NCBI RefSeq assembly: GCF_051133435.1
Contig: NZ_JBPGNY010000003.1
Location: 186,001-250,000 of the forward strand
Direction: 5' to 3'
DNA: 64,000 nt
Source of the DNA: JAAYAO01 sp051133435
Lineage (GTDB): Bacteria; Actinomycetota; Actinomycetes; Propionibacteriales; Propionibacteriaceae
Position numbers and translations under genes: made by a program. Shown here in pieces: positions 48,201 through 57,009 of the stretch. The notes under the pieces were generated by a model that was given only the letters and a program-made list of their open reading frames with translations, was not told where the DNA came from and did not search any database. The first letter of the stretch is position 1. Each line of letters begins with the position of its first letter.

Positions 48201-48669
48201 CGAAGACGGGGAAGCCGATCTCCTCGGCACCGGCGACCAGTTCCTCCACATCGGTGGACGGGGCGGTCGACTTGAGGGTGGGCAGTCCGGCCTTGCGGGC
48301 CGACTCGATGGCGCGCACCTTGTTGCCGGCCAACTCCAGCACCTCGGCGGGCGGGCCGACGAAGGTGATGCCCTCGGCGGCACAGGCCTCGGCCAGGTCG
48401 GGGTTCTCCGAGAGGAAGCCGTAACCGGGGTAGATCGCGTCCACCTCGGCGAGTTTCGCGACCCGGATCATCTCCTCGATGTCGAGGTAGGCGCGCACCG
48501 GGTGGCCGCGCTCACCGATCAGGTATGACTCGTCGGCCTTGATCCGGTGGACGCCGTTGCGGTCTTCGTAGGGGAACACCGCAACGGTGCGCATTCCCAA
48601 CTCGACCCCGGCTCGGAACGCGCGGACGGCGATTTCACCACGGTTGGCGACCAGCATCTTCGAGAACAT
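45271..48669 (-). CDS. pyc: Pyruvate carboxylase
   Basis: A 1132-residue biotin enzyme carboxylating pyruvate to oxaloacetate. Order: biotin carboxylase (MLVANRGEIAVRAFRA, ATP loop AVAGGGGRGMR, FIEMNPRIQVEHTVTEE), carboxyltransferase (TTMRDAHQSLLATR, carbamylated-lysine region AIKDMAGLLR), then the biotin carrier domain with AMKM, whose lysine is 35 residues from the C-terminus. TAGAGT lies 7 nt before ATG 48669, consistent with a leaderless mRNA; the frame is open to 48696. Confidence 0.96.
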   Translation of the reverse strand: MFSKMLVANRGEIAVRAFRAGVELGMRTVAVFPYEDRNGVHRIKADESYLIGERGHPVRAYLDIEEMIRVAKLAEVDAIYPGYGFLSENPDLAEACAAEGITFVGPPAEVLELAGNKVRAIESARKAGLPTLKSTAPSTDVEELVAGAEEIGFPVFVKAVAGGGGRGMRRIDTADALRENLDQAMREAEAAFGDPTVYVEQAVGRPRHIEVQILADTHGNVVHLFERDCSVQRRHQKVVEIAPAPNISDELREALTTDAVKFAQQIGYSCAGTVEFLVETEGERAGEHVFIEMNPRIQVEHTVTEEITDVDLVQAQLRIAAGESLDDLGISQENLEIRGAALQLRITTEDPANGFRPDTGTITAYRSAGGAGIRLDGGTASTGAEINAHFDSMLVKLTARGADFDLAVARARRAITEFRIRGVSTNIPFLQAVLAEPAFLAGDLSTAFIDDHPHLLASRVPADRGTRLLRWVAEKTVNQPDGPAPTTVHPYEKLPEFDTNAEVPAGARDRLRELGPEGFARQLRECNEVEITDTTMRDAHQSLLATRMRTIDMLVPAPAIARMLPQLFSIECWGGATYDTALRFLGEDPWERLAKLRAALPHQNLQMLLRGRNTVGYTPYPTRVTEAFVEEAAEVGIDIFRVFDALNDIEQMRPAIDAVRATGTAVAEVALCYSGNLMDPDEDLYTLDYYLNLAEQIVEAGAHILAIKDMAGLLRAPAATKLVTALRDRFDLPVHLHTHDTSGGQVATLFAAVQAGVDAVDVASASMAGTTSQPAASALVAALAGTDRPTKLDLRAVMDLEPYWEAVRRVYQPFESGIPGPTGRVYDHEIPGGQLSNLRQQATALGLGDRFEAVEEMYAAANRILGRPTKVTPSSKVVGDLALHLVAVGADPAEFEENPASFDVPDSVIGFLAGELGEPAAGFPEPFRSKALEGRTVKIREEEISAEDEAKLAEAGRERQVTLNRLLFPGPTKEFEAGREDYGDLSNVSTLDYFYGLRQGVESSAYLEKGVSLILGLEAIGDADERGLRTVMTQLNGQLRPVRVRDESIQVDVKSAERADPSDKGHVAAPFSGVVSVTVAEGDEVSAGQQVATIEAMKMEASITTQVAGKVERIALGAVQSVEGGDLVVVVR

Positions 48670-48763
48670 GTTCCGAACTCTATGACCCCACCACATTCGC
48701 TGGCGAGGGTGTTCGTGACAGTGAAACGTCCCGCTGCCCTCACCCCGGCTCTAGGCTGGGGGC

Positions 48764-49336
48764 ATGCAGAGTCCGACCGCCCTGTGGCACGCCTTCAACC
48801 AGTCGGTGATGATCCCGGCGCTGCGCTCCCCGGTGGGCAGGTTCCTGCACAGCCCGCTGATCGGGTACACCGCGGTGCTCAATACCACCGGACGCCGCAG
48901 CGGCAGGACTCGTGCCGTCCCGTTGAGTTACGCCCTGCGTGACGGCCATATCCATTTCGTTTCCGGGCTCGGCGAGGAGAGTCACTGGTACCGCAATCTG
49001 CTGGCGAACCCCCGGGTGGTCGTCCAACTGCCCGGACGGGTGTTCGAGGGCGTGGCCGAACCGGTCACCGACCCGGCCGAGGCACTGTCGGCCCGGACTG
49101 CGATCCTGCGGACGAGTTGGGTCACTTTGTTGGCCCTGGGCCTGCCGCCGGTCGGGGTGACCGAGGCGCAGGTCGCCGAGAGCACCCTGGGTGATCGTCC
49201 GGTGGTGCGGGTGCGCACCGTCGAACCGGTCGAACCCGGTATCTGGGATCCGGGAAGCTGGGGATTCGCCCTGCCGCATGTTGTGGCGCCGATCGTGGCC
49301 GTCGGCCTGTTGCGCAAGCTGCGTCGCGGCCGGTGA
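48764..49336 (+). CDS. Deazaflavin (F420)-dependent nitroreductase-family protein
   Basis: A 190-residue member of the Ddn/split-barrel family that binds F420 or a similar flavin. LNTTGRRSGRTRAVPLSYALRDGHIHFVSG and WYRNLLANPRVVVQL are signatures. TAGGCT precedes the ATG closely, so it is likely leaderless. It is divergent from pyruvate carboxylase. The substrate is not inferable. Confidence 0.83.
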   Translation: MQSPTALWHAFNQSVMIPALRSPVGRFLHSPLIGYTAVLNTTGRRSGRTRAVPLSYALRDGHIHFVSGLGEESHWYRNLLANPRVVVQLPGRVFEGVAEPVTDPAEALSARTAILRTSWVTLLALGLPPVGVTEAQVAESTLGDRPVVRVRTVEPVEPGIWDPGSWGFALPHVVAPIVAVGLLRKLRRGR

Positions 49337-49384
49337 TCAGACCTCCGACGCGTCGGCGGGAATCATCGTCGGGGCCGTGTCAGG

Positions 49385-49798
49385 ATGACCGCCGTGTACA
49401 TCCGCTTCCAGTCCCCGCACCCCGGCAAGCGCGGCGTGCACACCGGGGTATTCGGCCTGGCCAATGGGCTCGGTCGATCAGGTGAACTCACCGCCGAGGA
49501 ACATCGCGACTGGCGGGCCGGTAACGACTGGTTCAACGACGCCTACCCGGACCCCAGCGCCACCGACCCGTCGGTTTACGACCAAGCACTGCACCCGCGC
49601 GCGACAGCATGGTTCAAATCCAGTGCCACCCATCTGCTGGACCGTGTGCCGCGTTATCTCGAGATCCTCACCGCACACGGTGTTGCCTGTCTGCGGGTCG
49701 AGGCCGAGGACCCGGGTCGGGTGATCTACGAGGACGACGTCCAGATCGTCGTCGTGCCGCATGACGAGGACGCGCAAATGTCCTTCCATCCGCAGTAG
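49385..49798 (+). CDS. Conserved hypothetical protein
   Basis: A 137-residue soluble protein (MTAVYIRFQSPHPGKRGVHTGVFGLANGL...). It is rich in Asp and His with no known motif; conserved-looking blocks are DWFNDAYPDPS and DRVPRYLEILTAHGVACLRVEAEDPGRVIYEDDVQIV. It follows the F420-type gene by 48 nt on the same strand and may be cotranscribed. Confidence 0.6.
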   Translation: MTAVYIRFQSPHPGKRGVHTGVFGLANGLGRSGELTAEEHRDWRAGNDWFNDAYPDPSATDPSVYDQALHPRATAWFKSSATHLLDRVPRYLEILTAHGVACLRVEAEDPGRVIYEDDVQIVVVPHDEDAQMSFHPQ

Positions 49799-50011
49799 CG
49801 GGGGCCGGTGCCCGGCGGGGCCTTGCCGGCGGAGCCCGAGACCCCTGGCCTATCGGCCTCGGGTCGCTTCCCAGCTAGCGTTGCCGCAACCTTGCTGCCG
49901 GAACTGGCCTGATTCCGAGCCGTCAAACCACATACGTGGATGCCGGGACGAGAACAGGCTGGTTGCAGCAGGGGATGGCTGTGCCGAGGGAACTGCTGCG
50001 CGAGATGGGAA

Positions 50012-50066
50012 CCAAGATCGTGTGACTTTTTGCTCGCCTGTCGGGCAAAAAGTCACACGATCTTGG
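50012..50066. repeat. Long perfect inverted repeat (22-bp arms)
   Basis: Arms at 50012-50033 (CCAAGATCGTGTGACTTTTT...) and 50045-50066 are perfectly complementary around an 11-nt loop. The right arm ends 1 nt before the stop codon of the convergent VIT gene. A hairpin this long and exact is far beyond an ordinary terminator; no U-run follows the stem. Confidence 0.85.
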
Positions 50067-50067
50067 A

Positions 50068-50787
50068 TCAGTCGAGTTGCAGCCCGACGGCGGAGCCGAT
50101 CAGGTAGGTGATCGCCATCGCGATCATGCCGCCCAGCACATTGCGCAGCAGGGCCCGCACCGGCGGGGCACTGCCCAGGCGCGCGCTGACGAAACCGGTG
50201 ATCGCCAGGGCAACGCCCGCTGCGAGCACGGTTCCGGCGATCCGGTACGCGTCCGGCAACAGCAGGATGGACAGCAGTGGCAGGGCTGCACCGACCACGA
50301 AGGCGACGATCGAGGCGAAGGCGGCCTGCCAGGGATTGACGACCTCATCGGGGTCGATGTTCAACTCCACCTCGGCATGGGCGGCCAGGGCATCGTGGCG
50401 GGTCAGTTCCTCGGCAACCTGCTGGGCGAGATCGGGATTGAGGCCCTTGGCGCGGTAGAGCCCGGCGAGTTCGGCGAGTTCGGCCTCGGGATGCTCCTCG
50501 AGCTCCCACCTCTCCAGGTCGAGCAGGGCCTTCTCGGTGTCACGTTGGGTGGACACCGAGACGTACTCCCCGACCCCCATCGACAGGGCACCCGATGACA
50601 CACCGGCCAGTCCGGCGATCAGCAGCGTGCCGGGTCCACTGCCCGCGGCGGCGATACCGATCAGCAGGCTGGAGACCGAGACGATGCCGTCGTTGGCGCC
50701 GAGCACCATGGCCCGCAACCAGTTCAGCAGGGCGCTGCTGGATCCGGTGTGGGCCTCGTGCGCATGCCGGTGATGGGTTCTGCTCAT
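50068..50787 (-). CDS. VIT1/CCC1-family metal transporter
   Basis: A 239-residue membrane protein of the VIT family exporting or sequestering Fe(II)/Mn(II). Helix 1 carries LGANDGIVSVSSLLIGIA and helix 2 SSGALSMGVGEYVSVSTQRDTEKA, followed by an acidic cytosolic segment (about residues 85-145) with metal-binding glutamates and three further helices. The N-terminus is His-rich (HHRHAHEAH). Confidence 0.9.
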   Translation of the reverse strand: MSRTHHRHAHEAHTGSSSALLNWLRAMVLGANDGIVSVSSLLIGIAAAGSGPGTLLIAGLAGVSSGALSMGVGEYVSVSTQRDTEKALLDLERWELEEHPEAELAELAGLYRAKGLNPDLAQQVAEELTRHDALAAHAEVELNIDPDEVVNPWQAAFASIVAFVVGAALPLLSILLLPDAYRIAGTVLAAGVALAITGFVSARLGSAPPVRALLRNVLGGMIAMAITYLIGSAVGLQLD

Positions 50788-50897
50788 CGGCCATGTCCTC
50801 CATCGGCTGACGTCGGTGGCTGGTCGTGATCACCCCGGACAGTACACGGTTCTTGCGGGCATCTAGGCGGTCTCACGAACGTCCGCCGGGGCCGGGT

Positions 50898-51467
50898 TCA
50901 GCGCGTCCGCATCTGGTCGAGGAAGTTCAACAGCACCACAATGCCGACGATGCCGAGGATGGCCAGACCCAGCACCACGAGCAGGATCATCGCGATGGCC
51001 GCGATCACGTAGCCCACGCCCCGGTGCTTGCTGGTGTGGCCCGAGGCGATGGTCTTGTCGAGCAGGCGCAGGTTGCGGGTGTTGCCGCGAAAGGCCATGT
51101 CGACGAAGGGCCCCACCGCGGGGATCAGGCCGACCGCCCAGTCGATCACCACATTGCCGAGCATCCGCAGCAGTACCGGCAGCGGCACCCGGCAGCGCAC
51201 CGCGTCCATCAGCACGACTCCGTTCATCACCGTGCCGGCCGCATCTCCCACGCCCGGGATGAAGGACAGCAGCGCGTCGGCGCCGATGGTGAAGTTGGTG
51301 CCCGGCACCCGGATCAGTTCGTCCATCACGTGCGACAACCGGCGAGTGCCCCTGGCCGGGGTGGGTACCACCGTGCCGTGCACGGTGTCCTCGCCGGGGG
51401 CCAGCCCGGCCAGCTTCGGGTCGGTGTAACGGCGCCGGTCATTCGCATCGGAAAGTGGGCTCACCAC
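50898..51467 (-). CDS. DUF4112 membrane protein
   Basis: A 189-residue protein with the DUF4112 signature LSHVMDELIRVPGTNFTIGADALLSFIPGVGDAAG and IDWAVGLIPAVGPFVDMAFRGNTRNLRLL. Two weak membrane segments lie in the middle and a strong C-terminal helix pair follows (VIAAIAMILLVVLGLAILGIVGIVVLL). The function is unknown. Its start is GTG or ATG at 51467, standing alone. Confidence 0.8.
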   Translation of the reverse strand: MVSPLSDANDRRRYTDPKLAGLAPGEDTVHGTVVPTPARGTRRLSHVMDELIRVPGTNFTIGADALLSFIPGVGDAAGTVMNGVVLMDAVRCRVPLPVLLRMLGNVVIDWAVGLIPAVGPFVDMAFRGNTRNLRLLDKTIASGHTSKHRGVGYVIAAIAMILLVVLGLAILGIVGIVVLLNFLDQMRTR

Positions 51468-51576
51468 TCCAGCCTAGGGCCCGTGCCCGGATCAGACCTT
51501 CATCCACCCGGGTGGAGTATCGGATCGGAGCGCGGAATCCGGATGCTGCGGACGCTCGCGCCGGGGCCGGGCTGCT

Positions 51577-52380
51577 TCAGCCCGTCCGGGAACCGACCGA
51601 CTGGCAGGACGGGCAATAGAAGATCGTGCGCTCGCGGGTCGGTGGGCCGGCCATCTCCACCCGAATCGGGGTGCCGCAGCGCCGGCAGGTGTTGCGGTGT
51701 CGACCGTGGACGTAGGTATTGCGTCCGGGACGCAGATCACCGGTGCTGGACGGGATCGCGTGGGCACAACTGGCCTGCAGGAACCGCTGCGCCCGATTGA
51801 CCAGGCTGAGCAGTTGGGCCTCGGAGAGATCGGCGGCCGGGGTCCACGGGTCGAGGCGCTCGGCGAACAGGGTCTCGGCCGCCCAGATCGTGCCGATTCC
51901 GGCCAGGCAGCGCTGATCCAGCAGCGCCGCGGCGATCGTGTCGGGATGCTGCTGCAGATTGTGCACCGCGACCTCGGCGTTCCAGTTCTCACCGAGCAGA
52001 TCGGGGCCCAGGTGACCGATCAAGGTGTGCTCCTCGGCGGTCGGTACCACGTCCAGCATGCCCAGGTTGTGTCCGATCGCCAGGTACTCGTCGGTGCCCA
52101 GCAGCGCGCGAACCTTGTGACCACCGGCGCGCGCCCCGGGACGGTCGATGATCCAGGATCCTTCCATCCGCAGGTGGGAGTGCACCGTCCAGGCGCGATC
52201 GTCCAACGTCAGCCGGTGCAGCAGGTGTTTGCCGTAACTGGCCACCTCGATGGTGGTGGCACCGGTGAAGTCGTACTCGGCCACCGAGGGCCAGCGCAGT
52301 TCGCAGCGGGTCAGTAGCCGGCCGGCGAAGACCCGATGCAGCCGCAGCGCGGTGCGTTTGACGGTGTCACCCTCGGGCAT
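51577..52380 (-). CDS. Endonuclease VIII-like DNA glycosylase (Nei type)
   Basis: A 267-residue Fpg/Nei-family base-excision enzyme. The mature N-terminus PEGDTV supplies the catalytic proline and Glu; the H2TH region includes CLAGIGTIWAAETLF and the C-terminal zinc finger is CRRCGTPIR...FYCPSC. It removes oxidised pyrimidines from DNA. It is encoded immediately downstream of lhr (3-nt gap), a pairing common in actinobacteria. Confidence 0.9.
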   Translation of the reverse strand: MPEGDTVKRTALRLHRVFAGRLLTRCELRWPSVAEYDFTGATTIEVASYGKHLLHRLTLDDRAWTVHSHLRMEGSWIIDRPGARAGGHKVRALLGTDEYLAIGHNLGMLDVVPTAEEHTLIGHLGPDLLGENWNAEVAVHNLQQHPDTIAAALLDQRCLAGIGTIWAAETLFAERLDPWTPAADLSEAQLLSLVNRAQRFLQASCAHAIPSSTGDLRPGRNTYVHGRHRNTCRRCGTPIRVEMAGPPTRERTIFYCPSCQSVGSRTG

Positions 52381-52383
52381 GGC

Positions 52384-55300
52384 TCATCGCCTGATCCGGA
52401 TGCCGCGCGGCAGGTGGTGGAAACCGGCCGCCAACATGGCGGCCACCCAGGGGTGTTCGGCGGTGTGGATGTCGGCGCCGTCGATGCGGTCGATGCTCAG
52501 CCCCGACATCCGTCCGCTGCGTACCAGCGCGACCAGCTGCGCGGCCGCTTCGGTGATCTGGTCGTCGGTGGCGGGCCAGGTCAGCATGGTGCGGCCGCCG
52601 CGTTCCAGGTAGCCGATCAGGGCTCCGTCGGCGAGCAGCACCAGCGCGCCGGCTTTGCGGGCGGGCCGGTGGGCCGGGGTTTCGGGCCAGCCGAGGGCTG
52701 CGCCATAGGGGTTGGCCGGGTCGGTGGCGGCCACGATCAGGACGGGTTGGTCGGTGCCGGTGCGCAGCCGGTCGATCGCCCCGGTGTCGGCGAACTGTGC
52801 CGCGCCCAGGCCTTCGACGAAGTAGCCACGTCGGACCTTGCCGGCGGCCTCGGCAGCGCTGAGCACCTGATAGACCCGGGCGAAACCACCGGGGATGTCC
52901 TCGGCGACCACACTGCCGCGGGTGAGTACCCCGTAGCGGTCGAGCAGGATGTCGGCGGTCAGCAACGCCTCCTGGGTGGCGTCGAGTTCCATCGTCGGCG
53001 TCAGCGACCAGCGTCCCGGTGGGCCGGGGGTCGGCAGGTTGCCCGCGATCCGGGCCCGGTGTCGGCTGCGCCCTCGGGCCGCCGGCACCCGGGCCTTGTG
53101 GGTGGTGCGGCCGCCGGCGAGTCGTTGCCGCAGCGGGGCCAGGGTGTCGTTGGTGACCAGCCCGTCCCACACCAGTTGCCAGAGTTCCTCGGCCGCACCG
53201 GGCCCGGCCGTCGACAGGGTGCTGAAGAAGTAGCCACCGCCATCGGCCAGCAGTTCCAACAGTGCGGCCCGGGTGGGGTTGTCGGCCCCGGACGGGTGGG
53301 GTGCGGTGTGGCTGAAGCCGGCCAGAGCTGCCGGGTACAGCGAGATCCAGCCGTCGTTGCCGGCCAGGGCCCCGTGACCGCGCCAGCCGACTTCACCGGC
53401 GGCGCACAGTTCGTCCAACATCGCGGGACGATAGTCGGGCACTCGGGCGGGCAGGACGACCGATTCGACGGCGCTGGCCGGGAGCACCGCACCGGCCAGT
53501 TGCTCCACCGCCTGCAGGACACCGTCCACACCCCGGCCCCGGCCGAGGCCCTGCCAGCCGGTGAGAAAACGGGCATAGTCGGCCTGCGGTACCGGTTCGA
53601 TCTCGGCGCGTAGCGCGGCCACCGTTCGGCGCCTGATGGTGCGCAGCACCTGGGGGTCGCAGAACTCGGTGCCACTGGCGCCGGGCCGAAACTCACCGGT
53701 GAGCAACCGGCCTTCGCTCACCAACCGGGCCAGGTGATCACTCACCACCGCGACGCCGAGACCCAAAGTGCCGGCCAGTTCGGTGGCGGTGAACGGGCCG
53801 TGGGTGCGGGCGAAGCGCGCGATCAACTCCCCCAGCGGGTCGTCGACCGGCTCGGTGAAGACCGCCGGCACTCCCAGTGGCAGGGCGACCCCCAGACCGT
53901 CGCGGAGCCGTCCGGCGTCCTCGATCGCGGCATAGGTGCGTTGCCCGCCAACCTGGTGGGCCGGGAAAACCCGGGCAGCGTCCACCAGTTCGGTCAACCA
54001 TCGGGGCACGGCATCGGGCTCGCGGCAGCGTTCGGCCAGTTGTTCGGCGGTCAGCGGGCCGAGCACGCGCAGCAGGTCGGTGAGGTCGTCGGCGTCCCGG
54101 GCCTTGCGGGTCTCGGTGAGGTGTTGCAGTTCGGCCTCGGTGCGCTCGATCGCTTCGGGGTCGAGCAGATCGCGCAGACTCGGGCCGGCACCGGTGCCGA
54201 GCAGTTCGCCGAGCAGGTCGGGGTCGACGGTCAGTGCGGCGGCCCGCTTCTCGGCCAGCGGCGCATCGCCCTCGTAGATGAACTGGGCGACATAGCCGAA
54301 CAGCAGCGACGAGGCGAACGGGGAAGGCCGGGGTGTAGTGGCCTCAACAACGTGGACGTCGCGGCTGCGAACCCGGGCCATCAGCTCGGCCAGGCCGGGC
54401 AGGTCGAAGACGTCCTGGAGACATTCGCGTACCGCTTCGAGCACGATCGGGAAGTCGGGAAACTGCGCGGCGACCTCGAGCAGTTGCCCGGCTCGCTGGC
54501 GTTGTTGCCACAGGGCTTGGCGTTGTCCGGGGCGTCGGTTGGGCAGCAGCAGGGCCCGTCCGGCACATTCGCGGAACCGGGCGGCGAACAGGGCCGAGCC
54601 GCCGACCTGCTCGGTGACCAGGTTGGTGATCTCCTCGGGGTCGAAGATGATCAGGTCGGCAATATCGGGGGCGGCGCTCTTGGGGTCGTCCTCGGCCCAG
54701 GGGTCTCCGGTGTCGGGCAGCCGCAGCACGATGCCGTCGTCGGCGTACATCGCCGACACCTCAACGCCGAACCGTTCGCGCAGCGCGGCACCGATCGCCA
54801 ACGACCAGGGGGCGTGTACCGGCGCACCCCAGGGAGTGTGGATCACCACCCGCCAGTCACCGAGTTCATCGCGGAAGCGCTCCACCACGATCGTGCGGTC
54901 GTCGGGCAGAGCGCTGATCGCCTCGCGTTGTTCGGCGAGGTAGCCGACCAGGTTGTCGACGGCCCGCTCGTCCAGGGTGTTCAGTCGGGCGTGGGCCTGC
55001 TCGGGGCTGAGGGCGGCCACTTCGCGGACGAAGGCGCCGACCGCGGCCCCCAGTTCGGCCGGACGCCCGATGGTGTCGCCCTTCCAGAACGGCAGTCGGC
55101 CCGGTTCGCCCGGGGCCGGGGCGACCAACACCTGGTCGTGGGTGATCTCCAGCACCCGCCAGGTGGAGGTGCCCAGGGTGATCACGTCACCGACCCGGGA
55201 TTCGTAGACCATCTCCTCGTCCAGTTCGCCGACCCGGCGTCCTGGCCCGTCGCCGGCGACGAAGACCCCGAACAGGCCGCGGTCGGGAATCGTTCCGCCG

Positions 55301-56910
55301 GAGGTGACCGCGAGCCGTTGCGCGCCCCGACGGGCGACCAGGGTGTCGGTGCCGCGATGCCAGGTCAGCCGTGGCCGCAGTTCGGCGAAGGCCTCGGAGG
55401 GATAGCGACCCGACAGCATGTCGAGCACCGATTCCAATACCGGACGGGTGAGCCCGGTGAAGGGGGCGGCTCGGCGCACCATGGCCTCGAGTTCGGGCAC
55501 GGTCCAGTCGTCCATTGCCACCGCGGCGACGATCTGTTGGGCCAGCACATCGAGCGGGTTGCGGCCGACGCTGAGGTGTTCGATCGCCCCGGCCAGCATC
55601 CGTTCGGTGGTCACCGCGCAGGGAACCAGATCACCGCGGTACTTCGGGAAGAACACCCCACGCGAAACCGCGCCGACCTGGTGCCCGGCCCGTCCGACCC
55701 GTTGCAACCCCGAGGCCACCGACGGCGGCGCCTCGACCTGCACGACCAGGTCGACCGCGCCCATGTCGATACCCAGTTCCAGTGACGAGGTGGCGACCAC
55801 CGCCGGCAGCCGTCCGGCCTTGAGGTCTTCTTCGATCACGGCGCGCTGGTCGTGCGAGACCGACCCGTGGTGGGCGCGAGCCAGGTCGCCCGAATGGGGA
55901 CGCGAATAGGCCGTGGCGGTGGACAGGTTCGTCGAATGTGGCGCGCCGCCGATTCCGGAAAGCTCGCCGGCCGACTCCACTCCGCGGCGTTCGTCGGCGA
56001 TCTCGTTCAGCCGGGTGGTGAGGGTTTCGGCCAGCCGCCGCGAGTTGGCGAAGACCAGGGTGGAGCGGTGTTGTTCGATCAGGTCGACGATGCGTTCTTC
56101 GACATGGGGCCAGATCGAGCTGCGCCGCGGTTCGCCCGCGGCCGGGCCGAGCAGCGATTCGGGTTGCCCGGGCTGCCCGATCGCGGCCAGATCGTCGACC
56201 GGCACCTCGACGCTGAGGTCCCAACTCTTGGTGCTGCCCGGATTCACCACACTGACCGGACGGCCGCCGGCCAGGAACCGCGCCACCTCCTCGACCGGAC
56301 GCACGGTGGCCGACAGGCCGATGCGTTGGGCCGGCCGCTCCAACAGGTGGTCGAGCCGTTCCAGTGACAGGGCCAGGTGTGCCCCGCGTTTGGTTCCGGC
56401 CACCGCGTGAATCTCGTCCACGATCACCGTCTCGACGGTGCGCAGCGCCTCGCGGGCCTGCGAGGTCAGCAACAGGTAGAGCGATTCGGGCGTGGTGATC
56501 AGCACGTCATCGGGGTGTTGGGCGAATCGGCGCCGCTCGGCCGCCGGGGTGTCACCGGAACGCACCGCGACGCTGATCTGCGGCGGCGTGGCGCCCAGTC
56601 GGGCCGCGGCGTGCCCGATGCCGACCAGCGGTGCACGCAGGTTGCGTTCCACGTCCACCGCCAGGGCCTTCAGCGGGGAGATGTACAGCACCCGACAGCC
56701 GGCGTCCTCGCGTTCTTCGTCGGCGGCCAGCCGGTCGATCGCCCACAGGAACGCCGCCAAGGTCTTACCCGAACCGGTGGGTGCCACCACCAGGGTGTGC
56801 TCCCCGGAGCTGATCGCCTGCCAGGCCCCGGCCTGGGCGGCAGTGGGCGCGCTGAAGCTCGTGTCGAACCACTCCCGGGTGGGGGCGGTGAAGCGTTGCA
56901 GCACGCTCAT
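52384..56910 (-). CDS. lhr: ATP-dependent helicase Lhr
   Basis: A 1508-residue superfamily 2 helicase. The core holds Walker A VVAPTGSGKTLAAF, DEIH in VIVDEIHAVAGTKRG, SATVRPVEEVA and the QRVGRAGHQVGAVSRG arginine-finger motif, followed by winged-helix and beta-barrel domains. The C-terminal half of about 700 residues matches long actinobacterial Lhr proteins used in DNA repair. The downstream Nei-type gene suggests a joint repair operon. Confidence 0.95.
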   Translation of the reverse strand: MSVLQRFTAPTREWFDTSFSAPTAAQAGAWQAISSGEHTLVVAPTGSGKTLAAFLWAIDRLAADEEREDAGCRVLYISPLKALAVDVERNLRAPLVGIGHAAARLGATPPQISVAVRSGDTPAAERRRFAQHPDDVLITTPESLYLLLTSQAREALRTVETVIVDEIHAVAGTKRGAHLALSLERLDHLLERPAQRIGLSATVRPVEEVARFLAGGRPVSVVNPGSTKSWDLSVEVPVDDLAAIGQPGQPESLLGPAAGEPRRSSIWPHVEERIVDLIEQHRSTLVFANSRRLAETLTTRLNEIADERRGVESAGELSGIGGAPHSTNLSTATAYSRPHSGDLARAHHGSVSHDQRAVIEEDLKAGRLPAVVATSSLELGIDMGAVDLVVQVEAPPSVASGLQRVGRAGHQVGAVSRGVFFPKYRGDLVPCAVTTERMLAGAIEHLSVGRNPLDVLAQQIVAAVAMDDWTVPELEAMVRRAAPFTGLTRPVLESVLDMLSGRYPSEAFAELRPRLTWHRGTDTLVARRGAQRLAVTSGGTIPDRGLFGVFVAGDGPGRRVGELDEEMVYESRVGDVITLGTSTWRVLEITHDQVLVAPAPGEPGRLPFWKGDTIGRPAELGAAVGAFVREVAALSPEQAHARLNTLDERAVDNLVGYLAEQREAISALPDDRTIVVERFRDELGDWRVVIHTPWGAPVHAPWSLAIGAALRERFGVEVSAMYADDGIVLRLPDTGDPWAEDDPKSAAPDIADLIIFDPEEITNLVTEQVGGSALFAARFRECAGRALLLPNRRPGQRQALWQQRQRAGQLLEVAAQFPDFPIVLEAVRECLQDVFDLPGLAELMARVRSRDVHVVEATTPRPSPFASSLLFGYVAQFIYEGDAPLAEKRAAALTVDPDLLGELLGTGAGPSLRDLLDPEAIERTEAELQHLTETRKARDADDLTDLLRVLGPLTAEQLAERCREPDAVPRWLTELVDAARVFPAHQVGGQRTYAAIEDAGRLRDGLGVALPLGVPAVFTEPVDDPLGELIARFARTHGPFTATELAGTLGLGVAVVSDHLARLVSEGRLLTGEFRPGASGTEFCDPQVLRTIRRRTVAALRAEIEPVPQADYARFLTGWQGLGRGRGVDGVLQAVEQLAGAVLPASAVESVVLPARVPDYRPAMLDELCAAGEVGWRGHGALAGNDGWISLYPAALAGFSHTAPHPSGADNPTRAALLELLADGGGYFFSTLSTAGPGAAEELWQLVWDGLVTNDTLAPLRQRLAGGRTTHKARVPAARGRSRHRARIAGNLPTPGPPGRWSLTPTMELDATQEALLTADILLDRYGVLTRGSVVAEDIPGGFARVYQVLSAAEAAGKVRRGYFVEGLGAAQFADTGAIDRLRTGTDQPVLIVAATDPANPYGAALGWPETPAHRPARKAGALVLLADGALIGYLERGGRTMLTWPATDDQITEAAAQLVALVRSGRMSGLSIDRIDGADIHTAEHPWVAAMLAAGFHHLPRGIRIRR

Positions 56911-57009
56911 CAGGACTCCACGATCTTCAGCATCTCCGCGATCTTCGAGATGATGCCACTGTGCCAGCAGTCACCGACACTGTGTCGGCCCCGGTTCGGA
57001 TCCTGCTCG

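Noticed and set aside
46234..48528. 764-residue open frame on the plus strand
   Set aside because: It is antisense to pyruvate carboxylase, rich in His/Arg/Gly/Asp, and exists only because of third-position GC bias on the real coding strand.
53734..55785. 683-residue open frame on the plus strand
   Set aside because: Antisense shadow of lhr with no protein-like composition or domain.
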